Part shown: piece after piece, positions 16,410 through 24,677 of the stretch
Layout: each line of letters opens with the position of its first letter
How positions within the stretch are numbered: the stretch's first letter is position 1
Assembly (NCBI RefSeq): GCF_029977985.1
Contig: NZ_JARKOT010000200.1
Span: 1 to 35,106, forward strand
Reading direction: 5' to 3'
Source: Propioniciclava sp.
GTDB lineage: Bacteria; Actinomycetota; Actinomycetes; Propionibacteriales; Propionibacteriaceae
DNA: 35,106 nucleotides
Notes under the pieces: model-generated
What the model saw: only the letters and a program-made list of their open reading frames with translations
Told to the model about the DNA's origin: nothing
Databases searched by the model: none
Program-made: the position numbers and the translations under genes

Positions 16410-17752
16410 CGTACGACGAGGGATCCGCGCTGGAGAAGTCCCAGGGCGCGCCCGCCCGGAAGGTGCTCGCTTGGGCCATGTGGGACTGGGGCACCCAGCC
16501 GCTCAACACCGTGATCATCACCTTCGTGTTCGGCGCCTATATCGTGACCGAGGCGTTCGGCGAGACGAACTACACCTCCCAGTCGCTGGCGCTGTCGACG
16601 GGGCTCGCGGGCCTCGTGGTGGCACTCATCGCGCCGGTGCTCGGCCAGAACTCCGACCGGACCGGCCACACCGTCCGCAACCTGCGCTGGCAGACGTGGG
16701 TGATCGCCGTGCTCGCCGCAGCCCTCTTCTTCGTGCGGCCCGACCCGGCCTACCTGTGGCTCGGCCTCGGCATTCTCGCCGTGGCGTCCATCGTGGGCGA
16801 GCTGGCCAACGTGAACTACTACGCGCTCATCGACGAGGTGTCGACGGCGAAGAACGTGGGCCGCGTGTCGGGGCTCGGCTGGGGCATGGGCTACCTGGGC
16901 GGCATCGTGGCGCTGCTCGCGCTCTACTTCGGCTTCATCCAACCGGAGGTGGGGCTCTTCGGGGTGAGCAACGCCGACGCGCTCGACATCCGGGCGTCGA
17001 TGATCCTGTGCGGAGTGTGGATCTTGCTGTTCACCATCCCCACGTTCGTGGCCCTCAAGGACCGGCCGCGCGACCGGGCGCCGTCGGTGGGTATCGCGGC
17101 GTCCTACCGGCTGCTGTGGGAGTCGATCCGGCGCCTGTGGCGCTCCAGCCCGCAGACGCTGTTCTTCCTGCTCGCGTCGGCGCTGTTCCGCGACGGACTG
17201 TCGGGCGTGTTCGCCTTCGGCGCGGCCATCGCGATCGGAACCTTCGGCTTTTCGCCCAGCAGCGTCATCCTCTTCGGCGTCGCCGCCAACCTCATCGCCG
17301 GCCTCTCGACCATCGCGTTCGGGTTCCTCGACGATCTCATCGGGCCGCGCCGCGTCATCCTCATCGCACTCGGTGCCCTCGTCCTGCTCGGCATCGGCGT
17401 CTTCGTCTTCCACGCCGGCGGCCAGATCGTCTTCTGGACGCTCGGCATGGGCATGACGGCCTTCGTCGGGCCGGCCCAGGCGGCCTCCCGTTCCTACCTG
17501 GCGCGGCTCATCCCGGAGGGCAAGGCCGGCGAGATCTTCGGCCTGTACGCGACGACGGGGCGGGCCGTGTCGTTCCTGTCGCCGCTCGCATTCGGGGGCG
17601 CCATCGGGCTCGGCCACGCGGTGACGGGCGAGGCGAACACGCAGTACTGGGGCATCCTCGGCATCGTCGTCATCCTCATCGCTGGCCTCGCGCTCATGCT
17701 GCGCGTGCGCGAGCACCACGAGGCCGGCGGGGAAGGATTGACCGCCCGGTAG
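16406..17752 (+). CDS. UMF1/Atg22-like major facilitator transporter
   Basis: A 448-residue membrane protein with about 12 hydrophobic segments. The N-terminal WAMWDWGTQPLNTVIITFVFG signature and GQNSDRTGHTVR (loop 2-3 of MFS) identify the UMF1 group, the bacterial relatives of yeast Atg22. PAQAASRSYLARLIPEGK is a second conserved loop. The substrate is unknown. Coupling (ATGA) to a cytoplasmic glycerophosphodiesterase suggests movement of a glycerophosphodiester or its product, which is an inference. Confidence 0.88.
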   Translation: MTYDEGSALEKSQGAPARKVLAWAMWDWGTQPLNTVIITFVFGAYIVTEAFGETNYTSQSLALSTGLAGLVVALIAPVLGQNSDRTGHTVRNLRWQTWVIAVLAAALFFVRPDPAYLWLGLGILAVASIVGELANVNYYALIDEVSTAKNVGRVSGLGWGMGYLGGIVALLALYFGFIQPEVGLFGVSNADALDIRASMILCGVWILLFTIPTFVALKDRPRDRAPSVGIAASYRLLWESIRRLWRSSPQTLFFLLASALFRDGLSGVFAFGAAIAIGTFGFSPSSVILFGVAANLIAGLSTIAFGFLDDLIGPRRVILIALGALVLLGIGVFVFHAGGQIVFWTLGMGMTAFVGPAQAASRSYLARLIPEGKAGEIFGLYATTGRAVSFLSPLAFGGAIGLGHAVTGEANTQYWGILGIVVILIAGLALMLRVREHHEAGGEGLTAR

Positions 17753-17778
17753 CGTTGAGGGCGTCGAAGGAGGACGAC

Positions 17779-18114
17779 ATGCCAGACAAGTCACTCAAGG
17801 GACACGGCCTCGGCGGCAAGAGCCTCGCCGACGGGGCAGGGGTCGAGCTCGCCGCCCGCCAGGAGATCGCGTTCGTGTGCCCGAAGGGCCACGAGTTCAG
17901 CCTCACGTTCGCGGCGGAGGCCGAGCTGCCCACACTGTGGGAGTGCCCGCGTTGCGGCACCGAGGCGCGCCGCGCCGACGGAGTCCAGCCCGAGGTCAAG
18001 GAGGGCAAGCCCCCGCGGACCCACTGGGACATGCTCCGCGAGCGCCGCTCCATCCCCGAACTCGAGGAGATCCTCGCCGAGCGTCTGGACCAGATCAGGT
18101 CGGAGGGATCGTGA
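17779..18114 (+). CDS. rbpA: RNA polymerase-binding protein RbpA
   Basis: A 111-residue actinobacterial transcription factor. It binds RNA polymerase and the principal sigma factor and stabilises the open promoter complex. The zinc site C34, H38, C56, C59 (FVCPKGHEF and WECPRCG) is complete. The basic linker and the C-terminal sigma-interaction helix (HWDMLRERRSIPELEEILAE) follow. AAGGAGG (17767-17773) sits 5 bp before the ATG. In M. tuberculosis rbpA also neighbours ppm1 and fxsA, and that arrangement is kept here. Its stop is 3 bp from the convergent fxsA stop. Confidence 0.96.
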   Translation: MPDKSLKGHGLGGKSLADGAGVELAARQEIAFVCPKGHEFSLTFAAEAELPTLWECPRCGTEARRADGVQPEVKEGKPPRTHWDMLRERRSIPELEEILAERLDQIRSEGS

Positions 18115-18117
18115 GCC

Positions 18118-18603
18118 TTAGGGCTCGATCTCGCCGCGGATGACCGTCGGATCCTCCGGCGCCGCATCACCCCGCACGACCGTGTCGGGGTTGAGGCGCG
18201 CATCGAGGAGGACCGCCCGGTCGCGGTAGGGCTTGAGGAACGCGCCGAGCGCAGCCTGGACGCCGCGGCGCGCGATCGGTCGCGTGACCGGCAGGATGCA
18301 GAACAGCCCGAGCACGTCGGTGATCAGACCCGGCAGCAACAACAGGAAGCCACCGAGGACGACCAGCATCGCGTCGGTCACCCGGTTGCCCGCCTGCGCG
18401 GCGCTCTCGGGCCGCTCGAACAACGACCGGAACGTGCGGAGACCCTCGCGCCGGAACAGCCACACCCCGAGCCCTGCGCCGGCGAGCAGGATCAGGAAAG
18501 TCCAGCCGAGGCCCAGGGTCTGGACGAGCCACGCGAGCAGCCAGACCTCTGCCACGGCCCCCAGCATGAGGACCGCGAGCACGATCCAGCCCGTGCGGCG
18601 CAT
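18118..18603 (-). CDS. fxsA: FxsA family membrane protein
   Basis: A 161-residue inner-membrane protein with hydrophobic helices at about 5-25, 32-50 and 78-105. FLLLLPGLITDVLGLFCILP is the family signature; the first helix has AEVWLLAWLV. E. coli FxsA (YjeG) affects phage exclusion when overproduced; its normal role is unknown. The ATG overlaps the ppm1 stop (ATGA), so it is the last gene of an lnt-ppm1-fxsA operon. The tail after about residue 125 is polar and probably cytoplasmic. Confidence 0.93.
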   Translation of the reverse strand: MRRTGWIVLAVLMLGAVAEVWLLAWLVQTLGLGWTFLILLAGAGLGVWLFRREGLRTFRSLFERPESAAQAGNRVTDAMLVVLGGFLLLLPGLITDVLGLFCILPVTRPIARRGVQAALGAFLKPYRDRAVLLDARLNPDTVVRGDAAPEDPTVIRGEIEP

Positions 18604-19499
18604 CAGCCGTTCCGCCTCGGCTCGGTCGGATCGGCCGGCGGCTGCTCGCCCCGGTGGCGGAACTCGTGGGCGGCGTCCTGCGCGGCCCGACCCACCGCGC
18701 CCACGAAGCGACCCGTGACCTCCCCCGCGTCCTGCGCGCGGCGCCCGAGGCGGCCGGTGAGGCCCTTGAGCTGCTTGCGGCGGTGATCGATGCCGAGCAG
18801 CGTGGTCGACTTCATAGCCTCCTTCACCACGGTCGAGTCCATCTTCGAGTCGCCACGCTCACGCTCGCGGAACGTGATCGGCACCTCGACGATGCGGCCA
18901 CCCCCCCGGTGGACCGCCCACGTCAGATCGCGCTGGATGCCGTAACCGTGCTTGTCGATGGGGTTCTGCAACGCCTTGCGCAGCGTGTCGGCGTGGAAGG
19001 CGTTGAAGCCGCCCGTGATGTCGCGGACCGGAATGCCGAGCCACAGGCGCGTGTAGAGCCCGCCGCCCCGGGAGAGGATCTCGCGGGACTTCGGCCAGTT
19101 GACCACGCTGCCACCCTTGACCCAGCGGCTGCCCTTGACCATGTCGGCGCCGTCGAGCGCGGCAAGCACCCGCGGCAGGTCCTCGGGCGCATGGCTGCCG
19201 TCGGCATCGAACTCGACGAGCACGTCGTAGCCCGCGTCGAGGCCCCACGCGAATCCGGCCAGGTAGGCCGCTCCCAGCCCCTCCTTGCCCGTGCGGTGGA
19301 GCACGTGGATGTGCTCGTCGGACGCCGCCAGCTCATCGGCGCGGCGTCCGGTGCCGTCGGGTGAGTTGTCGTCGACGACGAGGATGTGCACGTCGGGGGT
19401 CGCCGCCCGGAGCCGCGATGTGATCATGTCGACGTTCTCGATCTCGTTGTACGTCGGGATGATCACGAGCACCCGGCGCTGGGACGCGGCGTCCACCAT
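18603..19499 (-). CDS. ppm1: polyprenol monophosphomannose synthase
   Basis: A 298-residue GT2 glycosyltransferase that moves mannose from GDP-mannose to polyprenyl phosphate. The product donates mannose for lipoglycans and for protein O-mannosylation outside the membrane. VIIPTYNEIEN, VVDDNSPDGTG and the DXD motif D98-A-D100 (EFDADGSH) are visible, with ITGGFNAF and FRERERGDSKM later. There are no C-terminal transmembrane helices; instead a basic tail of about 50 residues may hold it at the membrane. It lies 12 bp after lnt. In M. tuberculosis these two activities are fused in one protein; here they are separate. Confidence 0.94.
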   Translation of the reverse strand: MVDAASQRRVLVIIPTYNEIENVDMITSRLRAATPDVHILVVDDNSPDGTGRRADELAASDEHIHVLHRTGKEGLGAAYLAGFAWGLDAGYDVLVEFDADGSHAPEDLPRVLAALDGADMVKGSRWVKGGSVVNWPKSREILSRGGGLYTRLWLGIPVRDITGGFNAFHADTLRKALQNPIDKHGYGIQRDLTWAVHRGGGRIVEVPITFRERERGDSKMDSTVVKEAMKSTTLLGIDHRRKQLKGLTGRLGRRAQDAGEVTGRFVGAVGRAAQDAAHEFRHRGEQPPADPTEPRRNG

Positions 19500-19511
19500 G
19501 GAATCCTCTCC

Positions 19512-21080
19512 TCACTGGCCCGCGGTCGGTGCGGGCGCATCGTCCATTGTTCCATCCCGGCGGGAACGGATCGCGGCCAACAGGCCCATCGCCAGGGCAA
19601 CCGCGCCGGCGAGCGCCACGCACGCCTCGACGAGCCTACCGACGGCCATGACGGGCGTCGTCGCGTGCGTGAGCGCCATCGTCTCGACGCCGTGGGCGCC
19701 CTCGTGCTGCGGGTAGCGGGCGAGCACCTCGCCGTGCGTGCCGATGCGACCCGAGACGCCCGACGTGGTGACGACGAGGATCTCCGTGCGCATCTCCGCG
19801 GCGCGGACGCGGGTGATGGCGAACTGCTGGTCGATCTGGTTCGTGCCCTGGTACATCGCGTTGGAACTCTGGACGAACATGAGCTGGGCGCCGGCGTCCC
19901 GTGCCTCGTACAGCGTTTCGGGGAAGATCACCTCGTAGCAGATCGCGACGCCGAGGCTCACCTGCCGGCCGTCGCCCAGCGTGACGGGAATCGCCCCCGG
20001 GCCGACGCCCGGCACCGACTGGGCACCGACGTAGCGCAGTTCGGGGACCAGCGGCAGCAGGACGGACCGGAAGGGGATCCACTCACCGAACGGCACGAGG
20101 TTGCGCTTCGCGTAGCCGAGGGTGACGTCGGTGCCGTCCCACCAGAGGGCGACCGTCTGACGGGTCTGGGCGGCGGCGTCCTCGTAGATCGAGCCGACCA
20201 GGATCGGGACGCCGGCGGCGTCCACGGCGGCCTGGACGAGGCGGCGGGTGGGGGCGTCGCTGCGGGGGTCGAGGTCGGTGGCGTTCTCGGGCCAGACGAC
20301 GAAATCGGGCGCGGGCAGGGCGCCGGCGGCGACATCGTCGGTGAGCAGCGCGGTCTGGATGCCCTGGTTGGTCGTGATCGTCCGGGCCGGCCCCAGGCCG
20401 TAGACGCCGCCACCCGGCGCCCCGCCCTGGGCCCACCCCACGGCGACCGTGCCCTGGTTGGTGCGCGGGGCGTCCCAGAGGGTGCCGAGGCCGCCGGCCA
20501 GGAGCATCGCGACGAGGGAGGCCGCCGCGACGCCCGCGCGGCGGCGTCCGGGCCCGAGGACGACCCACGCGAGCAGACAGCCGCCGAGCGCCACGAGGAA
20601 ACTGACGAAGGCGGCGCCCACGAATGGGTAGAAGCCGGCGAGCGGGGCGTCGGGCATCGCGTAGCCGAGCCGCATCCAGCCGAAGCCGTCGAAGGGGAAG
20701 ACGGACATGACCCACTCCCCCAGGCCCCAGCCGGCCGCCTGCCACACCGGCGCGTAGCGCAACCGGCGGACGACACGGACGGTGCCCGCGATCGCCGCGT
20801 AGACGAACGCGGTGACGAGCGTGAGCCCGGCATAGGAGAGGATCAGGATCGACGTCTGCCACAGCAGCGACGTGCCCATGAACGCCAGCCCGAACGCGTA
20901 GCCCAGCCCCACGGCGGCCGGCAGGTGCCGGGCGCGGGCGCTGACCCACGCCAGCGCCGCCACCGCGACGAACGCCAGCGGCCAGAGGCCGAACGGCGCG
21001 AAGGACGCCGAGGCGAACAACCCGCCGCCGACGGCGACAGGGAGCAGCAGCCACGAGGGCAGCGCAGTGGCCCGGATCAC
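19512..21080 (-). CDS. lnt: apolipoprotein N-acyltransferase
   Basis: A 522-residue membrane enzyme that adds the third acyl chain to lipoproteins. About six N-terminal transmembrane helices come first, then a nitrilase-like catalytic domain outside the membrane. The triad is E265 (VVWPENATD), K325 (KRNLVPFGEW) and C381 (AICYEVIFPE). These numbers, from the GTG start at 21080, are close to E. coli Lnt E267, K335 and C387, which supports this start over the open frame to 21164. The start is preceded by GGGAG at a rather long distance. It heads the operon with ppm1 and fxsA. A HAIR-type repeat at 21106-21124 lies just upstream. Confidence 0.93.
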   Translation of the reverse strand: MIRATALPSWLLLPVAVGGGLFASASFAPFGLWPLAFVAVAALAWVSARARHLPAAVGLGYAFGLAFMGTSLLWQTSILILSYAGLTLVTAFVYAAIAGTVRVVRRLRYAPVWQAAGWGLGEWVMSVFPFDGFGWMRLGYAMPDAPLAGFYPFVGAAFVSFLVALGGCLLAWVVLGPGRRRAGVAAASLVAMLLAGGLGTLWDAPRTNQGTVAVGWAQGGAPGGGVYGLGPARTITTNQGIQTALLTDDVAAGALPAPDFVVWPENATDLDPRSDAPTRRLVQAAVDAAGVPILVGSIYEDAAAQTRQTVALWWDGTDVTLGYAKRNLVPFGEWIPFRSVLLPLVPELRYVGAQSVPGVGPGAIPVTLGDGRQVSLGVAICYEVIFPETLYEARDAGAQLMFVQSSNAMYQGTNQIDQQFAITRVRAAEMRTEILVVTTSGVSGRIGTHGEVLARYPQHEGAHGVETMALTHATTPVMAVGRLVEACVALAGAVALAMGLLAAIRSRRDGTMDDAPAPTAGQ

Positions 21081-21105
21081 CCGCGTAGCGTAGCTCCCGC
21101 CAAGA

Positions 21106-21124
21106 TTGAGCGAAGGAGGCTCAA
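21106..21124. promoter_or_regulatory. HAIR-type inverted repeat 1 (HspR operator)
   Basis: TTGAGC-N7-GCTCAA fits the HspR-associated inverted repeat CTTGAGT-N7-ACTCAAG in spacing and core. It lies 92 bp before the hsp20 ATG and 26 bp before the divergent lnt start. HspR with DnaK represses heat-shock genes in actinobacteria. Confidence 0.65.
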
Positions 21125-21148
21125 CCGTGGAATAGTGCGCGGAGGCGC

Positions 21149-21173
21149 CGCGTTGAGGAGTCAACTCAACGCG
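21149..21173. promoter_or_regulatory. HAIR-type inverted repeat 2 (HspR operator)
   Basis: CGCGTTGAG-N7-CTCAACGCG has perfect 9-bp arms around a 7-bp spacer and contains the HAIR core TTGAG-N7-CTCAA. It ends 42 bp before the hsp20 ATG, in a position to block its promoter. The centre lies 46 bp from that of the first repeat. Confidence 0.75.
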
Positions 21174-21215
21174 TCTCGGAACCGTTCCGGGGCGCCCGTT
21201 CCAGGAGGTTCACCC

Positions 21216-21671
21216 ATGGCCCAGCGCAACGATCCCTTCCGCGAGATGGAGCGCCTGCTCGGCACCGCGTTCCGGTCGCCGTCCGCGGCCGGCATGCCGC
21301 TCGACCTCTATCGCACCGGCGAGACCTTCGTCGTGAAGGTCGACCTGCCCGGCGTCGACCCGGCCTCGATCGACATCGACATCGAGGAGCGCACCCTCAC
21401 GATCCGCGCCGACCGTCCCGCCGACGAGGGCGAGGTGCAGTGGCTCGCCCACGAGCGGCCGTCCGGCACGTTCGCCCGCCAGCTGACGCTCGGCTACGGC
21501 GTCGCCCTCGACCGCATCGAGGCGGACTACACCGACGGCGTCCTCACCCTGACCATCCCGGTGGCCGAGGAGGCCAAGCCGCGCAAGATCGCGGTGCAGC
21601 ACGGCACCGGCCGCCAGCTCAAGGAGGGCACGGTCGAGGGCTCCGTGGCCGACGAGGACGCCGAGTCCTGA
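21216..21671 (+). CDS. hsp20: Hsp20/alpha-crystallin small heat-shock protein
   Basis: A 151-residue ATP-independent chaperone that holds unfolding proteins. The alpha-crystallin domain covers about 28-125: MPLDLYRTGETFVVKVDLPG, the IDIDIEERTLTIRA strands, RQLTLGYGVALDRIEADY and GVLTLTIPVAEE. The conserved G-V-L-T-L motif and the following isoleucine-containing segment are present. AGGAGG (21203-21208) is well placed before ATG 21216. Two HAIR-type inverted repeats upstream indicate HspR control and heat induction. A divergent promoter region is shared with lnt. Confidence 0.94.
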   Translation: MAQRNDPFREMERLLGTAFRSPSAAGMPLDLYRTGETFVVKVDLPGVDPASIDIDIEERTLTIRADRPADEGEVQWLAHERPSGTFARQLTLGYGVALDRIEADYTDGVLTLTIPVAEEAKPRKIAVQHGTGRQLKEGTVEGSVADEDAES

Positions 21672-21710
21672 CGGGTGCGGGGCGGGGACACACGCGCTAG
21701 CCTCACGGAC

Positions 21711-23051
21711 GTGAGTGAACTCCGCGCAACCGTCTCCGCCCTGCTCCCCGGCGTGCTGGCCGACCTCGCCGACCTGGTCGCGATCCGGTCGGTGAGCGCC
21801 CTGCCCGCCCACCACGCCGATGTCGACGCCAGCGCGGACGCCGTCGCCCTCTTGCTGTGCGACGCCGGCTGCCCCGACGTGGTGATCGTCCGCGAGGGCG
21901 GGCAGCCGGCCGTCATCGGTCGCTGGCCCGCGCCGCCTGGGGCTCCCACGGTGTGCCTCTACGCGCACCACGATGTCCAGCCCACCGGCGAGGTGGCGCT
22001 GTGGACGTCCGATCCGTTCGTCGTCGCCGAGCGGGAGGGGCGCCTCGTCGCACGCGGCGTCGTGGACGACAAGGCGGGTATCGCCGTCCATCTCGCGGCC
22101 TTGCGCGCGTTCGACGGCCAGCCGCCGGTCGGCGTCACCGTGTTCGTCGAGGGCGAGGAGGAGATCGGCTCGCCGTCGCTCGCCACCATCCTCGAGCGCC
22201 ACCGCGACCGGCTCGCCGCCGACGCCTACGTCATCTGCGACTCGGCCAACTGGCAGGTCGGGACGCCCGCCTTCACCACCGCCTTGCGCGGCATGTGCCA
22301 GTTCGTGGTCGAGGTGCGCACCCTCGACCACGCGCTGCACTCGGGGCAGTACGGCGGCGTCGTCCCGGACGCCACGACCGCCCTCATCCGCCTGCTCGCG
22401 AGCCTCCACGACGAGCAGGGCGATGTGGCCGTGGCCGGCCTGCTGCGCAACGACGCGTTCGAGCTCGACTACCCCAGCGACCGCCTGCGCACCGAGACGG
22501 GCGTCCTCGACGGGGTCGGACTGATCGGGACGGCGTCCGTCGCCGACCGCCTCTGGTCCGGGCCGTCGGTGACCGTCATCGGCATCGACGCGCCCAGCGT
22601 CGCCGAGGCGTCTCCGACTCTGCAACCGGTCGCGCGGGCTCGCGTGAGCGTCCGGCTGGCGCCGGGCCAAGAGGGCGCGGCGGCGATGGCGGCCGTCAAG
22701 GAGCATCTCGTGGCGCACGTGCCGTGGGGAGCGCACGTGATCTTCTCCGACCCCAGCCACGCGACCGGCACGACGGTCGCCCTCGCCGGCCCCATCGCGG
22801 ACGCCGCCCGCGCCGCCTACGCGGAGGCCTGGGGAGTCGAGCCGGTCGAGATGGGCCAAGGCGGGTCGATCCCGATGGTGTCGGACTTCCAGCGACTGTT
22901 CCCGGAGGCGGAGATCCTCGTCACGGGCGTGTGCGATCCCGATTCGCGCATGCACGGCATCGACGAGTCCCTCGACCTCGGCGACTTCGGGAAGGCGTGC
23001 CTGGCCGAGGCCCTGCTGTTGGCGCGGCTGGGCGAGGGGGCGGCGTCCTGA
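21711..23051 (+). CDS. M20 family dipeptidase/metallopeptidase
   Basis: A 446-residue zinc peptidase of the M20 family, the ArgE/DapE/CPG2 group (dipeptidase type). Metal and catalytic landmarks are H87 (YAHHDVQPTG), D120 (RGVVDDKAG) and E150-E151 (VFVEGEEEIGSP), with the late SRMHGIDESL His near the C-terminus. The dimerisation/lid domain is between about 205 and 330. The GTG start at 21711 is chosen because the N-terminal helix starts there. It probably cleaves dipeptides in the cytoplasm. The stop is 1 bp from the convergent Lrp/AsnC stop. Confidence 0.92.
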   Translation: MSELRATVSALLPGVLADLADLVAIRSVSALPAHHADVDASADAVALLLCDAGCPDVVIVREGGQPAVIGRWPAPPGAPTVCLYAHHDVQPTGEVALWTSDPFVVAEREGRLVARGVVDDKAGIAVHLAALRAFDGQPPVGVTVFVEGEEEIGSPSLATILERHRDRLAADAYVICDSANWQVGTPAFTTALRGMCQFVVEVRTLDHALHSGQYGGVVPDATTALIRLLASLHDEQGDVAVAGLLRNDAFELDYPSDRLRTETGVLDGVGLIGTASVADRLWSGPSVTVIGIDAPSVAEASPTLQPVARARVSVRLAPGQEGAAAMAAVKEHLVAHVPWGAHVIFSDPSHATGTTVALAGPIADAARAAYAEAWGVEPVEMGQGGSIPMVSDFQRLFPEAEILVTGVCDPDSRMHGIDESLDLGDFGKACLAEALLLARLGEGAAS

Positions 23052-23052
23052 G

Positions 23053-23505
23053 TCAGTCGTCGTCCTCGGGGGTGAGGGGCCGGTCGGCGAACGGCACGGA
23101 CAGGACGAGCGTGGTCTCGGTCGTGACGCTCGCGGACTGGCGGATCTGGTTGAGCAACGCCTCGAGATCGGCCGGCTTGGCGACCTGCACCATGAGCAGG
23201 TAGCTGGCCCGGCCCGCGATCGAGTAGCAGGAAACGATGCCGTCGATCGTCTCGAGCCGGCCGGAGATGTCGTCGTCCTCCGCGGGGTTCACGACGCGCA
23301 GCGAGATGAACGCGGTGAGCACCTTGCCGAGGGATTCGGGGTTGATGACGGCCCGGTAGCCGGTGATGACGCCGCGCTGCTCGAGGCGCCGGACGCGCTG
23401 CTGTGCCGCCGACGTCGAGAGCCCCGTGGCCTTGCCGATGTCGGTGAACGACATGCGGCCGTCGCCGGACAGCAGGGCGAGGATCTGGGCGTCGGTGCTC
23501 TCCAT
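23053..23505 (-). CDS. Lrp/AsnC family transcriptional regulator
   Basis: A 150-residue regulator. Residues about 3-60 are the winged helix-turn-helix (DAQILALLSGDGRMSFTDIG, then STSAAQQRVRRLEQRGVITG). Residues about 65-140 form the RAM ligand-binding domain (AFISLRV, VSCYSIAGRASYLLMVQV, SASVTTETTLVLS). An amino acid is the probable effector. ATG 23505 starts right before the fold; an upstream start at 23523 adds six residues. Divergent from the exonuclease gene across about 50 bp, it may regulate itself or that gene. Confidence 0.93.
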   Translation of the reverse strand: MESTDAQILALLSGDGRMSFTDIGKATGLSTSAAQQRVRRLEQRGVITGYRAVINPESLGKVLTAFISLRVVNPAEDDDISGRLETIDGIVSCYSIAGRASYLLMVQVAKPADLEALLNQIRQSASVTTETTLVLSVPFADRPLTPEDDD

Positions 23506-23555
23506 GGGCTCATCGTTCCACAAGCGTGGACGCCGGGTCTGCCAGACTGCACACC

Positions 23556-24455
23556 GTGAACGCTCCCCGCACGCTGCTGTTGGACACGGCGTCGTTGTAC
23601 TTCCGCGCCTACCACGGGCTGCCCGATTCGCTGGTCGGTGCGGACGGGCGTCCGGTCAACGCTGTCCGCGGCCTGCTCGACTTCATCGCCCGGTTCGTGA
23701 CCGAGTACGCCCCCGACCGGCTGGCGTGCTGTTGGGACGACGACTGGCGGCCGGCCTGGCGCGTCGACCTCGTACCCACCTACAAGGCGCACCGCGTCGC
23801 GCACGGCAACGTCGAGCAGGTGCCCGAGGCGCTGACCGCGCAGGTGCCCCTCATCCGTGGGGTGCTCGACGCCTTGGGTCTCGCCGTCGTCGGGGTGCCC
23901 GGCTACGAGGCCGACGACGTGATCGCCACGCTGGCCGCCGGGGCGCCCGGACCGGTCGACGTGGTCACCGGCGACCGCGACCTGTTCCAGTTGGTCTCCG
24001 ACGCCGACGGCGTCCGGGTGCTCTACGTGGCCCGGGGCGTCGCGAAGCACGAGCGGGTGGACGACGCCTGGCTGTCGGCCAAGTACGGCATCACGGGGGC
24101 CGGCTACGTGGACTTCGCCGTGCTGCGCGGCGACCCCTCCGACGGGCTACCGGGGGTGAAGGGGATCGGGGAGAAGACGGCGGCGTCCTTGGTGGCCCGT
24201 TACGGCGATCTCGACGGCATCCTCGCCGCCCGCGACCGGCTGTCCCCCGCCGTGGCCCGCGCGCTGGGGGCGTCCATCGACTACCTCGGCCCCGCCAGCG
24301 AGGTCGTCCGGGCCGCCCGCGACCTCGACCTCGGGACGCCGGATCTCACCCTTCCTTCGTCCCCGGCCCGGCCCGAGGAGTTCGCCCAGCTCGCTGAGTT
24401 GCTCAACCTCGGCGGGAGCGCGGAACGCATCCTGAAGGCCCTCCGGGAGCACTGA
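23556..24455 (+). CDS. stand-alone 5'-3' exonuclease (PolA N-domain/FEN-like)
   Basis: A 299-residue flap-endonuclease-like nuclease without a polymerase part. Acidic metal ligands are visible in LLLDTASLYFRAYHG, CCWDDDWRP, YEADDVIATLA and VVTGDRDLFQLV. The helix-hairpin-helix SDGLPGVKGIGEKTAASLV binds DNA, and RVDLVPTYKAHR is the arch region. Such proteins remove 5' flaps or RNA primers. GTG 23556 is preferred to GTG 23526 because the catalytic strand begins 6 residues later. Its stop abuts the inverted-repeat cassette at 24456. Confidence 0.9.
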   Translation: MNAPRTLLLDTASLYFRAYHGLPDSLVGADGRPVNAVRGLLDFIARFVTEYAPDRLACCWDDDWRPAWRVDLVPTYKAHRVAHGNVEQVPEALTAQVPLIRGVLDALGLAVVGVPGYEADDVIATLAAGAPGPVDVVTGDRDLFQLVSDADGVRVLYVARGVAKHERVDDAWLSAKYGITGAGYVDFAVLRGDPSDGLPGVKGIGEKTAASLVARYGDLDGILAARDRLSPAVARALGASIDYLGPASEVVRAARDLDLGTPDLTLPSSPARPEEFAQLAELLNLGGSAERILKALREH

Positions 24456-24570
24456 TCCACGCCGGATAGGTGCAGAAACGCCGCTTCGGCCGGGAAGTAC
24501 GCCGGATAGGTGCCAATACTCCGGGTCTGCGCGGCGTATGTGCACCTAAGCGGCGTCGCTGGAATTGAAG
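24456..24570. repeat. left inverted repeat of the AbiEi-like cassette
   Basis: Starting directly after the exonuclease stop codon, this segment matches the reverse complement of 25615-25762 in ordered blocks. These include GAAACGCCGCTT (24475-24486), GCCGGGAAGTACGCCG (24489-24504) and AAGCGGCGTCGCTGGAATT (24548-24566). It carries three full copies of a 16-bp module, ACGCCGNNTRGGTGCM, at 24459 (+), 24499 (+) and 24541-24556 (-). Confidence 0.75.
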
Positions 24571-24597
24571 TCGCCACGAACCTCACCCAACCCGGGG

Positions 24598-24625
24598 TTA
24601 TCCCCAGAAATGCGTGTCATCCACA
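24598..24625 (+). promoter_or_regulatory. two DnaA-box-like sequences
   Basis: TTATCCCCA (24598-24606) and TCATCCACA (24617-24625) each differ by one base from the DnaA consensus TTATCCACA. They are in the same orientation, 19 bp apart, in the leader of the AbiEi-like gene. They may only be chance or regulatory sites; no other origin features are seen. Confidence 0.25.
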
Positions 24626-24677
24626 GGTCACGAAACTCGTTCGGCGATTTCGTCCTCGGGGATGCTTGGCTGACCGC

